A DNA stretch of 64,000 bases from CAYUVF01 sp964448045 (GCA_964448045.1 CAYUVF010000017.1:9204-73203); one strand, 5' to 3'; counted from the first letter of the stretch, positions 1-9,172 are shown. Translations and numbers: made by a program. The notes: generated by a model from the letters alone, not told the origin.

Positions 1-1002
1 CATCTGGCGCTGGGCCACGCCCATGTTGTAGTAGTACTGGGCCGATGGCTCGGCGTCTTTCTCCAGTCCCTGCTGGTACAGATCAAATGCTTCCTGCGCG
101 CGGCCGTCCTCCAGGCGCATCTTGGCAATCTGCTGGATGATCTCCTGGGATGGGGTGCTGTTCAGCACCTCGGTGGATAGCTGCTGTGCTTTGTCGCGAT
201 AGCCCTGGCGCATGTAGAGCTGGAAGAGCTCGGTCTTAAGTTGCGTGTCATCCGGATTCTCCTCCAGCTTCTTCTCCATGAACTCGATTCGTGCAGCCGG
301 ATTGCGCCCGAAGACCTGTTGCCGGTACGGCTCAAGGATCTTCTGGATTTCCTGGCTATCGCCGCGCTTGGATTCGACCGTCTCCATGAACTCCAGCGCT
401 TTCTGCTGCTTTTCCTGTTCCATCAGGCTCTTGATGAGCTGATCGATGTAGTAGGGCTGGATCTTCTGAGGCGCCATCTGGAAGGCTTGGCGGTAGTATT
501 GGACATGCTCGCCTTCTTCGACCGCATCAATCTGGCTACCAAACTGCTGGACAAAACGGCCCTTCCGCATGATCCACTCGTACTTGTCGTACTCGGCATC
601 GAGCCGCTCCAGCCGGTCGGGGGCGCGGTTGACGACGGCGTAGGCCGAGTCGATATAGGTCCGTTTCTTATCGGGATCCTCGGTGCTCTTGGCAAGCTCA
701 GAGTACGCGTTGAACGCGCGGCGGAAGTGCCGGTCGTCGCCCGTGTCGGAGTTGGGCGTCCAGGTTGGGGCATGCTTCAGGAACCAGCGGAGGTCCTTCA
801 GTGCACTGGCGAAGTTATCGTTCTTATAGTTTTCCCAGTAGAGGCTATAGTGAACGAGTTTGTCCTGCTCGCTGGGGCCGCTGCCTCCATTCGTTGCCTG
901 TGCGACGGTGTCTTGCGCCTGAGCGGTGCTAAGGGAGAGCACCAGGGCGAAGACGCCAATCAGTAAAGGCCGAAGGGGTGGGGTGGGAAGCCAGGTAAGC
1001 AT
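1..1002 (-). CDS. Exported TPR protein, 3' end cut by window edge
   Basis: The frame is open from an ATG at 1002 to base 1 (334 codons, no stop), so the C-terminus lies outside the window. Residues 1-30 form a signal peptide (hydrophobic core PLLIGVFALVLSLSTAQAQ), so the product is periplasmic or outer-membrane-facing. Helical repeats follow; the later part (EENPDDTQLKTELFQLYMRQ and YYYNMGVAQRQ) reads as TPR units, which usually mediate protein contacts. It lies 52 bases after the barrel protein on the same strand with no hairpin between, so the two may be co-transcribed. The specific function is not recognised. Confidence 0.8.
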   Translation of the reverse strand, partial: MLTWLPTPPLRPLLIGVFALVLSLSTAQAQDTVAQATNGGSGPSEQDKLVHYSLYWENYKNDNFASALKDLRWFLKHAPTWTPNSDTGDDRHFRRAFNAYSELAKSTEDPDKKRTYIDSAYAVVNRAPDRLERLDAEYDKYEWIMRKGRFVQQFGSQIDAVEEGEHVQYYRQAFQMAPQKIQPYYIDQLIKSLMEQEKQQKALEFMETVESKRGDSQEIQKILEPYRQQVFGRNPAARIEFMEKKLEENPDDTQLKTELFQLYMRQGYRDKAQQLSTEVLNSTPSQEIIQQIAKMRLEDGRAQEAFDLYQQGLEKDAEPSAQYYYNMGVAQRQM

Positions 1003-1054
1003 GGGAGGTATCAAAGTCAGTCCAGAGTACGGTATTTGTTTAGACCGGGTGAAT

Positions 1055-2386
1055 TCATCGTAGTTTCCGCTCGCGGAACCACCGTTCACCGATGTTTACA
1101 TTTAGGGAGATACCATAGAACGTATCTCGTACTAAGTTTTGACTGGTCGTGCCGCGGGTTCCAACTTCCAGGTTGAGGTCGATCCGGGTGCCGGAGAGCA
1201 GGGTGGGGAGGCTGATGCCAGCCGTCGCTGCCATCACATTTATGTTGTGCCCATCAACGGGAGACACGTACGATCGTTCGAAATAGCCTCCCAACCGGTA
1301 GCCCGTCCGTGCGAAGAAGGGGGCCAATCCCTCTTCGCCCGCCGGGAGATATTCGAAGCCGCCGCTCATGCGGAAGCGGTCGGTCATCATGTCCGAGCCG
1401 CCCACGGGAAAGGCACTCGGACCTACGGCGCTGCCGTCGAAGCTGCTCTCGAGCTCGCTCCACGGCGCGTAGCTCCCATCCAGCACCACGAGCCAGCGTG
1501 CATCGGGGCGGTAGGCAAGCCCCAGCCGGGCTTCCCAGGGTAGATCGACTGATCCATTGACTTCGGTGCCCAGCGTATCGCGGTCCAGGCTCTCGTCCAG
1601 CGTCCGCACGCGCGATCCGGTCAGATTGGTTGGCAGCGTGATGGCAGTGCCGATCGAGAGGTTGTCGCCCTCGGTGAGTACGTTGGAGAGGGTCGCGAGA
1701 CCGCCCAGGGTCCCGGTAACGCCCGAGAGGCGAGTGGCATCGGTAAAGTTAGCCTGATCGAAGCGGGGATCCTCGAAGGAAGTGCGAATACCTTCCTCCA
1801 GGATGCCGAAAATCACATCGAGGGAGGCGCCCACGCTAATCGCGTCGTTGATCCGATAGCCCAACCCGCCGCGCACCTGTTGCAGTCCACCACGCCCTTC
1901 GAAGTTGATCTGATAGTTGGTAGTGTCCCGGCCGAAAATCAACGGCTCATCTTGCTGCTGAACGACGCGATAGTTCGTCCGCGAGTAGGGCTGGAACCCA
2001 ATCCCCACGCCCAGTTTGCGTGAGTAGAGTGGGAAGCTGAACTGGATGGCGTTGAGCATCCCGGCGGTTAGTTCACTGGTGGCGCCTGTGCCATCGGTGG
2101 CGCTGATTTCGCGGAAGTTGACGCCGGTAGCCATGCGGGTGAGCACCTGATCGCCCCACAGGGCCGGATTCGTAAATCCGGTATAGTTTAGTGAGCGTGC
2201 GGCCGTGCCGCCCCCGCCCATCGCCTGGGACCGCGGGGAGGAAAAGGTGTACAACTCGCCCACACCAAAGCGCGAGTAAATGGTACCGTCGCCGGTCGAC
2301 TGGCCTGCGGCTGGTGTAGCGAGCCAGGCCATGCAGGCCAGCAGCAGGACCGTCAGCGTCCAGCGGGTGCGTGCAGATGCAATCAT
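1055..2386 (-). CDS. Outer-membrane beta-barrel protein, FadL/PorV-like
   Basis: A 443-residue exported protein. Residues 1-29 are a signal peptide (LTVLLLACMAWLATPAAGQ). The mature N-terminus carries IYSRFGVGEL, seen in many Bacteroidota outer-membrane proteins, then SQAMGGGGTAARSLNYTG and a following NPAL. That resembles the start of FadL/OmpP1 and PorV barrels (glycine-rich turn, then NPA). The rest alternates short polar and aromatic strands, as in a beta-barrel. The ATG at 2386 was chosen over an upstream TTG (2428) because it places the signal peptide at the N-terminus. It lies 46 bases after the DUF4270 gene. A transport or secretion-accessory role is inference. Confidence 0.72.
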   Translation of the reverse strand: MIASARTRWTLTVLLLACMAWLATPAAGQSTGDGTIYSRFGVGELYTFSSPRSQAMGGGGTAARSLNYTGFTNPALWGDQVLTRMATGVNFREISATDGTGATSELTAGMLNAIQFSFPLYSRKLGVGIGFQPYSRTNYRVVQQQDEPLIFGRDTTNYQINFEGRGGLQQVRGGLGYRINDAISVGASLDVIFGILEEGIRTSFEDPRFDQANFTDATRLSGVTGTLGGLATLSNVLTEGDNLSIGTAITLPTNLTGSRVRTLDESLDRDTLGTEVNGSVDLPWEARLGLAYRPDARWLVVLDGSYAPWSELESSFDGSAVGPSAFPVGGSDMMTDRFRMSGGFEYLPAGEEGLAPFFARTGYRLGGYFERSYVSPVDGHNINVMAATAGISLPTLLSGTRIDLNLEVGTRGTTSQNLVRDTFYGISLNVNIGERWFRERKLR

Positions 2387-2432
2387 GAAATAAGCGGCCA
2401 CGTCGGTGAACAGGCTGGCGGAGGTCAAAGAC

Positions 2433-3623
2433 TTACTGCGAAAGCGTCACGGTGATAAGCGCTCTCGGCTGGCGATCGGGATCAGCATTCGGCCCGAAAA
2501 CGAGCAGGCTATTCAGCGTGTTGGAGGTCGGCGTCAAGCGGAGGATGTACCGGTCGATCTGCGGATTGCCCAGCAGCGCCTCCTGAAAGAGCGTTTGAAT
2601 CTGATTTTGGTCGCCCTCGAAGATGTAGCGCCCTTCGCCATCGTAGGAGAGCGTGCTGATCGTCAGTGGCGCATCGCTGCCGGTGGGAACGCCGAGCAGG
2701 CTCGCCTGCGTGATGCGAGGACGGATGAAGTCCTGATTGTTCGGAAGCGTCGCGCCCAGCCCGGATGTATCCGCCGTGAGCTGGATAGCCGCGCGATTGA
2801 GCGGCGCATCCTTGAGCGAGTCTGGCAGATTGAACGTAAACGAGACGGCGGTGCCGAGGCCGTCTTGCAGTAGGAACCGGTCCGCGGGAATGTTTTCATC
2901 AGAGCGCTCCATCCCGCTGAATGTTTTGATGACGGGGAAGGCAATCGGGTTCACATCTGCGGTTGCGCGCAGCTGAGTGTTCAGCCGGTTGAACCCGACG
3001 ACCGCGTTGTTGTTGGCGCCCTCGACCGGGGCGATCTGGAAGCCATGAAAGCGGTCGACGAATGCGCTCGACGTGTCGCGCAGCACCTCGTCATTGGCCT
3101 GCACCCACGCCTCGGGCATTTCCACCGTTACGACCGAGTCAGTAGGGCTGAAGGAGAACTCGGTAATCAGGTCGCCCCTAAATCCAACGAGGGTGGTATC
3201 GGAGGGGAGGCCGCTGCTCGGCCATTCCTGGTTCATATCGTAGACTCCGAGTGTGACAGTGTCGACGGTATCGCCATAGACATAATTGGGGAAGAGGCGC
3301 AGCTCCGCCGAGCGCACGGGGCCTTCGACGAAGCCCGTCGTCGGGTTGTTGGGGCGGTTCAGGTCGATGTAGCCGGTGGAGGTGATGCGGCCCGCGATGG
3401 GATCCTGCACCTGTCCGATCAGCACCCGGTTGGAGTTGCCGGTGATGTCTCGGATTGAGTCGGCGGCGAAGGAGGTGGGTGCGAGCTCAAGGGTAGTGGG
3501 GGTGCCCCCGCCTAAATCGCCGCCCACGCCGAGGCCAACGTTCGAGGGGTCGTCGCAGCCTGTGGTCGTGAGGAGCATCGTGCTGCAGACCAAGACAGCG
3601 AAAAAGCGAACATAGGGCTTCAT
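2433..3623 (-). CDS. DUF4270 family lipoprotein
   Basis: A 396-residue lipoprotein. The N-terminus MKPYVRFFAVLVCSTMLLT is followed by a lipobox TTGC with Cys23 as the lipidated residue. The body has the DUF4270 pattern: an early ADSIRDITGNSNRVLIGQ block, a GRITSTGYIDL segment, and a C-terminal part with repeated beta-strand motifs such as YILRLTPTS. These are surface or periplasmic proteins of unknown function found almost only in Bacteroidota. The ATG at 3623 is preferred to a TTG at 3671 because it starts the signal sequence. As I recall, the neighbouring GT5-like gene is a frequent neighbour of DUF4270 in this phylum. Confidence 0.8.
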   Translation of the reverse strand: MKPYVRFFAVLVCSTMLLTTTGCDDPSNVGLGVGGDLGGGTPTTLELAPTSFAADSIRDITGNSNRVLIGQVQDPIAGRITSTGYIDLNRPNNPTTGFVEGPVRSAELRLFPNYVYGDTVDTVTLGVYDMNQEWPSSGLPSDTTLVGFRGDLITEFSFSPTDSVVTVEMPEAWVQANDEVLRDTSSAFVDRFHGFQIAPVEGANNNAVVGFNRLNTQLRATADVNPIAFPVIKTFSGMERSDENIPADRFLLQDGLGTAVSFTFNLPDSLKDAPLNRAAIQLTADTSGLGATLPNNQDFIRPRITQASLLGVPTGSDAPLTISTLSYDGEGRYIFEGDQNQIQTLFQEALLGNPQIDRYILRLTPTSNTLNSLLVFGPNADPDRQPRALITVTLSQ

Positions 3624-3715
3624 GGGCAGAGCGAATATGGCGCAGATAGTCAATGCAGGACGGTGGTACAACGCGTCACCGGTTGGGGTTATTGTGGGAC
3701 CGGTGGCGTTACAGC

Positions 3716-3747
3716 CGAAAACCCCATACGACAGGATGTCGATGGGG
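3716..3747 (-). terminator. Intrinsic terminator of the GT5-like gene
   Basis: On the minus strand CCCCATCGACA and TGTCG-t-ATGGGG pair into an 11-bp stem with one bulged base and a 3-base loop (3722-3747 on the plus strand), followed by GTTTTCGG. It lies about 50 bases past the stop of the GT5-like gene and about 95 bases before the DUF4270 start, so it separates the two transcripts at least partly. Confidence 0.65.
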
Positions 3748-3799
3748 TTCGCGGATGAGCGAAACGAATGGGCGCGACCCGCCTGAGGCCGCGGGAGGT

Positions 3800-4573
3800 T
3801 CAGGCGGGCACTTCGCTCAGCATCTCGTCATAGAGGCTAACGAGTTGGTCGGCGCGAGTTCCAGCGTCGTCGTCAAACTGATAGGCCCCGCCATCAGCGG
3901 TGAGGAACGGCGGATAGATGGTCGCATCGGCGTGTGCAGTGCCGAGGTCGACGAGGGACTGGCCGTTCACGTCGCCGTTGCCCTGCAGATGCATGGCCGT
4001 TGAGAAATCGGCGGGGAGGGTCGTTGTGCCGTCGACGGCATCTGGAGTGAAGACGACCTTGGCGTTTCCGAGCACGTCATCGGCAGTGTACTCGGTGTTC
4101 ATCAACAAGGGGACGAGGCCGGCCGTCCAGCCGAATCCGTGAATCACATCGGGGCCCCAGCGCAGCTTGCGAATGGTTTCGAGCACCGAGCGGGTGTAAA
4201 AGAGGGCGCGGTGGGCATTGTCCTCGAACGCCTGGCCGTCTTCATCGGTGGCAATCGCCTTGCGGCCAAAATACTTGTCGTGGTCCATGAAGTAGACCTG
4301 CAGGCGCACGTCCGGGAGGGAAGCGACCTTCACGGTTAGCGTTTCCGTGGTGTCTCCCATGGAGACTTCAGTGCCAGAGAGCCGGATGACTTCGTGCAGC
4401 CGGTTGCTCCGCTCGTTGATCGTTCCATACCGGGGCATGGTGATGCGCACTTCGTAGTCGCCCTGGTCTTGGAGGTGTTCGGGCAGAGAGCGCACGAGAT
4501 CGGCCATTTCGGATACCTGCGCGAAGGGCGTGACTTCTCCGGCGATAAACAGAATACGCTTGCTTTGGGCCAT
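3800..4573 (-). CDS. GT5 (glycogen/starch synthase) N-terminal-domain protein
   Basis: 257 residues resembling only the N-terminal Rossmann half of glycogen/starch synthase. ILFIAGEVTPFAQVSEMADL aligns with the family start, where K-x-G-G normally contacts ADP-glucose; here the lysine and glycines are replaced (AQVSEMAD). WGPDVIHGFGWTAGLVPL matches the family D-(V/I)-(I/V)-H-x-H-x-W region, with HGFGW in place of HAHDW. The C-terminal GT-B half is absent: the protein ends near residue 257, whereas full enzymes have about 480. It is therefore probably not a standard glycogen synthase. Short forms like this are, from memory, widespread in Bacteroidota and often annotated glgA. ATG at 4573; it has its own terminator. 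Confidence 0.75.
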   Translation of the reverse strand: MAQSKRILFIAGEVTPFAQVSEMADLVRSLPEHLQDQGDYEVRITMPRYGTINERSNRLHEVIRLSGTEVSMGDTTETLTVKVASLPDVRLQVYFMDHDKYFGRKAIATDEDGQAFEDNAHRALFYTRSVLETIRKLRWGPDVIHGFGWTAGLVPLLMNTEYTADDVLGNAKVVFTPDAVDGTTTLPADFSTAMHLQGNGDVNGQSLVDLGTAHADATIYPPFLTADGGAYQFDDDAGTRADQLVSLYDEMLSEVPA

Positions 4574-4985
4574 GCTTCCAGTGGGGTTGGTGGTAAAAGA
4601 TGAGTGCGCCTGCGCCCCACGTCTGCACTAAAGGCCAAAAATCGGATGCCAGCAGGCCGGGGCGCGGAGGACCACCGAGGCGTATCGGTGGCTTGTATTT
4701 ACGGGTTCAGGTGGACAAAATCCGTTTTCCAGATCGCAAGAAAATACCGACGAATCCTCTCAAATTCAATGGAACGGCCGGCGCTTTGGCCCTAAACGAT
4801 GCGAAAAGCCCGAGAAGTGCTCCGCTGCTTGGGCCAATCCATTCCCCCGTGAGTATTCTGCAGCTCCGGGTGCAGCGGAGGGGGATGACTCTTCGGTTGG
4901 AGGGGATCAAGCGTGGAGCGCCACGATCTAACAACTACAGTCTAATGGTCCTCCGTATCCTTTTGTGGTCAACCTCTCCGGTACG
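4574..4985. promoter_or_regulatory. Gene-free divergent region with inverted repeats
   Basis: A 412-base stretch between divergent genes with no convincing coding frame. It must hold promoters for the GT5-like gene and the DCC gene, but no clear TAnnTTTG box was found. Two inverted repeats stand out: CCACCGA/TCGGTGG with a 6-base loop (4672-4691), and CTCCGCTGC/GCAGCGGAG spaced 43 bases (4820-4828 and 4872-4880), which could fold a leader RNA upstream of the DCC gene. No tRNA-like T-arm is present. Confidence 0.4.
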
Positions 4986-5441
4986 ATGCCCGACGGGTCG
5001 TCGCCTACATTCCCCTCGCATCCCGACGCGCTGCAAGCACAGATCAGCAGGCATGGCGTGGTGCTGTTCGATGGGGTATGTAACCTGTGCAACGGGGCGG
5101 TCAACTTCGTGATTGACCGTGATCCCGAAGGCTACTTCAAGTTTGCCGCCTTGCAGTCGGAGGAGGGGACAGCGTTGCTGGAGGCGGTGGGCGTGACTGG
5201 TGAGGTGATGAGCAGCATCGTACTCGTGGAGGGAGGCCGGGTGTACCGGAAGTCCAGTGCGGCGTTGCGCATCGCGCGCAGACTGAGTGGCGCCTGGCCG
5301 CTACTCTATCTGTTCATCGTCGTACCGCGGCCCCTCCGCGATGTGGTGTACGACTGGATTGCCCGCCACCGCTACGACTGGTTCGGGCAACGAGATCAGT
5401 GTCGGATTCCTACGCCCGAGCTGCGGTCGCGCTTTCTGTAG
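4986..5441 (+). CDS. DCC-family thiol-disulfide oxidoreductase-like protein (DUF393)
   Basis: 151 residues. The diagnostic FDGVCNLCNGAVNF gives the DxxCxxC signature of the DCC (DUF393/YuxK) family, proposed to be thioredoxin-like. Downstream blocks FKFAALQSEEG and the hydrophobic SGAWPLLYLFIVVPRPLRD also fit. The reaction and partner are unknown for the family. The start could be ATG 4986 or a GTG at 4965; 4986 leaves a normal-length N-terminus. It converges with the DUF4175 gene, with only 28 bases between the stops and a short GCTCG/CGAGC palindrome there. Confidence 0.82.
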   Translation: MPDGSSPTFPSHPDALQAQISRHGVVLFDGVCNLCNGAVNFVIDRDPEGYFKFAALQSEEGTALLEAVGVTGEVMSSIVLVEGGRVYRKSSAALRIARRLSGAWPLLYLFIVVPRPLRDVVYDWIARHRYDWFGQRDQCRIPTPELRSRFL

Positions 5442-5469
5442 CTCGGGCGAGCCGGCCGCTACGGGCAGG

Positions 5470-8400
5470 CTACTGGGAGCCGGTATCCTGCTGCTTCTGC
5501 AAGAGCTCGAAGTACCGCTTGATAAGCTCCTCGTAATCCGGGGCGTAGCCGGTTTCGAGCGCACGGATGAGGTCGCGCCGGAGCCGGTCGATCTGCTCCT
5601 CGCGGGTGAGTTCGCCGGGGCTTGGACGGGTGACGTCCTGCTCGGGCTGATCGCCTTTCCGCTGGTCGTCCTTGCCCTGCTTCTGGAGCGAACGCTGGGC
5701 CTGCAGCATGCGCGTCAGGATTTGCTGCTGGCGCTCGACGGTCCGCTGAGTCTGCTCGCCGCGTTGCAGCTCCTGAATGGTCTTCTGCATCTCCTCGGCG
5801 ATGCGGTTGAGATCACCCAGTACCTGGTCCTGAAAGTCCGTCCCGCGTCCAAGCTCCTCCAGTTGTTTTTTGATCTGCTGCTGCTGGCGGGCCATCTGCT
5901 TCAACCGCTCCTGCTGGTCGACCGACAGCCGGTTGCCCTGCATGTCGTTGAGGAACTGCTGGATCTGCTGATTGAGCTGCTGCTGCTGTCCCGACATCTT
6001 CTTGAGCTGCTCCATCATTTGTTGCATGGACATGCTCCCGCCGCCTCCGCCGCCCTGGGCGTTCATCATCTGCTCCATCAGGTCGGAGAGCAGGAGGGCC
6101 AGCTCGTTCAGGTGCATCATCGAGCTCTTTTGGGCGCTGCTGGCCTGCTGGGCGTTGCGTTCGCTGAGCGCGGATGTAGCCTCATCCATTTGCCGCAGGG
6201 CGTTGCCCGTCTCCCGCTGGATCGCGCGCGACATCTGGGGGATCTGCTGGGCCAACTGCTGTAACGAATCGCTTACCACGCGCAGCCCTTCCTCCAGGCT
6301 GACTTGATCTTGCGCGTAGGGCCGCAGGTTGGGGCTCTCGGAGGATAGGGCCCGAACCTCGCGGCGGAGCCCTTCCTGGTCTTCAGAGAGCGAAAGCGTG
6401 TTGGACAGTGCCGCCTGGAGGCCGGCAAGGTTGATCTGCAGCTGTTGGCCTTGCATGCCCTGCTTCATCTGCTGGAGGCGCTGGCTGAGCTGCTGCAGTT
6501 GCTGTTGCATCTGCTGTTGGCCCTGCTGGGCGTCCTGCATCTGATTCTGTCGCAGCTGCTGGCTGTTTTGCTGCATCTGCTCCGGCAACTGCTGTTGTTG
6601 GAGCTCATCCGAGAGCTGCTTCATCTGTTGCGTCGGTGCGCCGCGCAGCTCCTCCATCTGCTCACGCATTTTCTGAATCTCATCTTCCAGGTCCTTCATC
6701 TCCTCGCTGGCGCGCTGCTGCTCCTGCGCGAGATCCTCGTTGGGCGCGTCGGAGGACTCATTTTCGCCCGAGTTGCTTGATTCGGAATCAGCGGCTTCAC
6801 TGTTGGATTCGTCAGCTTCAGAGGACTGGTCTCCGGATTCTCCTTCGGTGGATCCGCTTTCATCAGATTCACTTTCATCAGATTCGCTCTCGTCCGAAGC
6901 CTCCTCTTGCTGCTCGTCCTGAGATGCCGTACCGGATGAGTCGGCCGCCGCGTCCATCCGCTTTTCAGTTTCCTGCGCGATGCGCTCTTGCTGCTGCGCG
7001 AGGTCCTCGGCCCGGCGGGCCGCTTCCTCCATTTTTTGCTGTGCTCGGATCTGTTTGAACAGCTCCAACGACCGCTGCAGGCGCTTCTCGTACTGCTTCT
7101 CGTTGAACTCGAAGTCCTCCAGCGACTGCTGCATCTGCTCCAGGCTGAAGTCTTCGACCGACTTTTGAAGCTCCTCCAGCGCCTTCATCATTTCCGGCGA
7201 GTTAATGTCCCGGATGACCTCTTGCAGCTCCTGGTACTTCTGCATCGTTTCGGGACTGACCAGGTCGTTCTTCTGCATCTCCTGCGTGATCGATTCCATC
7301 TTGCGCGCCATCTCATCGACGCGTGACTCCATCTGTTGCTGTCGCTGCTTCAACTGCTCGATCTGTCGCTGATCCTCCCAGTCGGCGTCTTGCTTGCGGC
7401 GCAGCTCGTCCCGTAGCTCGCGAAATTGCTGCTGAATCGACTCCGTCTCCTGCTTCAGGTCCTCCATTTCGCTGGCCAGGTCGGACTGCTCCTCGTCGAC
7501 CTGCTCGTATTTCTCGGCGAGGGAGGGCAGGCGGAGGCGCTGCGTCTGCGTCTGGGCCGATTTGTAGCCGGCGAACGCGTCGTTATCCCAGACGCGCACG
7601 TAGTATTCGACCACGTCTCCGGGCACCAGATCGAGGTTCGCCTCCTGATCGAGTTGCCACAGATAGTCGATCCGCTGATCGAGCTGACTCGTGTTGTTCA
7701 GCGGGAGGTCCAGCGAGGCAAATGTCGAATCGGCCCCGCCGAAGCGACGCTCGGCGACGCGGTAGTAGAGCCGGAGTTGTGAGAAGCCAAAGTCGTCACT
7801 GAGGCGCAGCCGCAGCCGCTGACGGAGCGCTTCGGTCAGGTCGGCGGTCTGTTCGGGGGCGAGGAAGACCACATTGGGGCGGGCGTCGTCGCGAAGGCGC
7901 ATCGTATACCGGATCGGGGCCCGGTTCGAGACGCCGTTCTCGCTCGTGAGCGTGATCCAGTACGTACCCTCGCGCTGGAGGGTAAACGTCCCGGTCGCGC
8001 CGTTGTCATCGAGCGCGAGCACCTGCTCGGATCCGTCATCAAAGCGCACGAGGGCGCTGTCGACAGGGGGACCGCCCAGTCCCACATCGAGCGTGACCTG
8101 CGTGCCGGGGAGTCCGGTCACATCGCCCACATTGGGATCGAGGCGTTCGGTGGGAAGATCGGCGTAAGACGGGGGTGTCAGCGTCACCTGAAGCGTGCGC
8201 ACGAGGGGGCGGGCGGTGACGGCAGCGGTGTACCAGCGCGTCTGCACGGGCTCGGCCTCGACGCGGTAACGCAGCGGTTGGCGGACGTTGACGAGCGTGT
8301 GCTCGAAGGCACCGTGGCCGTTTGGCGTGAGTTCGATCCGGTCGATGACCGCTTCGTTTTCGTTGTTGATCGCGAGCGTCACCGCGTTGGGGCGCTCTTC

Positions 8401-9081
8401 GCCCGCCGCCTCGACGCGGATCTGGAGGGAGTCGCCCTTGACGAGATCGGCGTCGCCGGGCTGTATGCTCAGGCTAAACGGTGCGGGGCGCTCGAAGACC
8501 GTGTTTGGCGCGAGCAGGCGTTGCGAGGCGTCCCAGAACGTGCCGGGGGCCGCCAGCACGAACAGCAGCAGCCCCACGAGGGGCAGCGAGGCCAGGCGGC
8601 TCGCGCGGCGGGCCCGGCCAAAGTCTTCAACCTCTTCGAACGGAACGGGCTCGACGTCTTCGCTGAGGGAGCGCACCGCCTCGTCAATCAGCGGGGCCGG
8701 CGCGTTCGTGCGGCGCCCATCGACCAGATCCAGCACATTCACGAGCCGATCCGAGACCTCCGGATAGCGTTGGCCGATGCGCCGGGCCACATCCGTCTCG
8801 TTGAGGCCCGCGGCCAGGCCCAGAAGCTGGAGAAGCGGTCGGCCCAGCAGGTACAACCCCGCCCCGATGGTGATCGCACCGACGGCGCCGATCAACAGCG
8901 AGCGGAGAGTAGGGTCGAGCCACAAACCGGCTTCCACAACAGCCGAAACCAGCCACAGTGCGGCAAGCAAGCCAACGATGACGGCGGCACCGAACGCCAC
9001 TTGCGCAAGCGTGATGCGCCGGATTGTAGTGCGAAGCCGCGACCGCAGGCGGTCGACGAGTCGGGCAGTGTGCTCGCTCAT
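5470..9081 (-). CDS. DUF4175 family membrane protein with giant Gln-rich coiled coil
   Basis: 1203 residues. Three membrane segments lie near the N-terminus (about residues 25-50, 60-85 and 160-180). A beta-rich extracytoplasmic part with Ig-like strands follows to about residue 520. The remaining half is an extremely Q/E/M/L-rich coiled coil, interrupted around residues 720-790 by an acidic Ser/Asp/Glu-rich linker (SESDESESDES) and later by a GGGGG hinge. This is the DUF4175 layout. The function is unknown; the architecture suggests a membrane-anchored structural or scaffold role (inference). ATG 9081 is used; an in-frame ATG at 9096 adds five residues. Confidence 0.82.
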   Translation of the reverse strand: MSEHTARLVDRLRSRLRTTIRRITLAQVAFGAAVIVGLLAALWLVSAVVEAGLWLDPTLRSLLIGAVGAITIGAGLYLLGRPLLQLLGLAAGLNETDVARRIGQRYPEVSDRLVNVLDLVDGRRTNAPAPLIDEAVRSLSEDVEPVPFEEVEDFGRARRASRLASLPLVGLLLFVLAAPGTFWDASQRLLAPNTVFERPAPFSLSIQPGDADLVKGDSLQIRVEAAGEERPNAVTLAINNENEAVIDRIELTPNGHGAFEHTLVNVRQPLRYRVEAEPVQTRWYTAAVTARPLVRTLQVTLTPPSYADLPTERLDPNVGDVTGLPGTQVTLDVGLGGPPVDSALVRFDDGSEQVLALDDNGATGTFTLQREGTYWITLTSENGVSNRAPIRYTMRLRDDARPNVVFLAPEQTADLTEALRQRLRLRLSDDFGFSQLRLYYRVAERRFGGADSTFASLDLPLNNTSQLDQRIDYLWQLDQEANLDLVPGDVVEYYVRVWDNDAFAGYKSAQTQTQRLRLPSLAEKYEQVDEEQSDLASEMEDLKQETESIQQQFRELRDELRRKQDADWEDQRQIEQLKQRQQQMESRVDEMARKMESITQEMQKNDLVSPETMQKYQELQEVIRDINSPEMMKALEELQKSVEDFSLEQMQQSLEDFEFNEKQYEKRLQRSLELFKQIRAQQKMEEAARRAEDLAQQQERIAQETEKRMDAAADSSGTASQDEQQEEASDESESDESESDESGSTEGESGDQSSEADESNSEAADSESSNSGENESSDAPNEDLAQEQQRASEEMKDLEDEIQKMREQMEELRGAPTQQMKQLSDELQQQQLPEQMQQNSQQLRQNQMQDAQQGQQQMQQQLQQLSQRLQQMKQGMQGQQLQINLAGLQAALSNTLSLSEDQEGLRREVRALSSESPNLRPYAQDQVSLEEGLRVVSDSLQQLAQQIPQMSRAIQRETGNALRQMDEATSALSERNAQQASSAQKSSMMHLNELALLLSDLMEQMMNAQGGGGGGSMSMQQMMEQLKKMSGQQQQLNQQIQQFLNDMQGNRLSVDQQERLKQMARQQQQIKKQLEELGRGTDFQDQVLGDLNRIAEEMQKTIQELQRGEQTQRTVERQQQILTRMLQAQRSLQKQGKDDQRKGDQPEQDVTRPSPGELTREEQIDRLRRDLIRALETGYAPDYEELIKRYFELLQKQQDTGSQ
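6857..6886. repeat. 15-bp tandem repeat coding the acidic linker
   Basis: Two adjacent copies of CTTTCATCAGATTC(A/G), differing only at the last base, encode repeated SESDE units of the DUF4175 linker on the minus strand. Such a repeat could expand or contract by slippage without breaking the frame. Confidence 0.7.
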
Positions 9082-9172
9082 GGGCGACAGGGACATCCAG
9101 CAGTGAAGAAATGGTGGAGGAGACTGTACCCCGACCGCTGCAAGGGTGTTTCGGTCATAGAAGGCAAATCGA

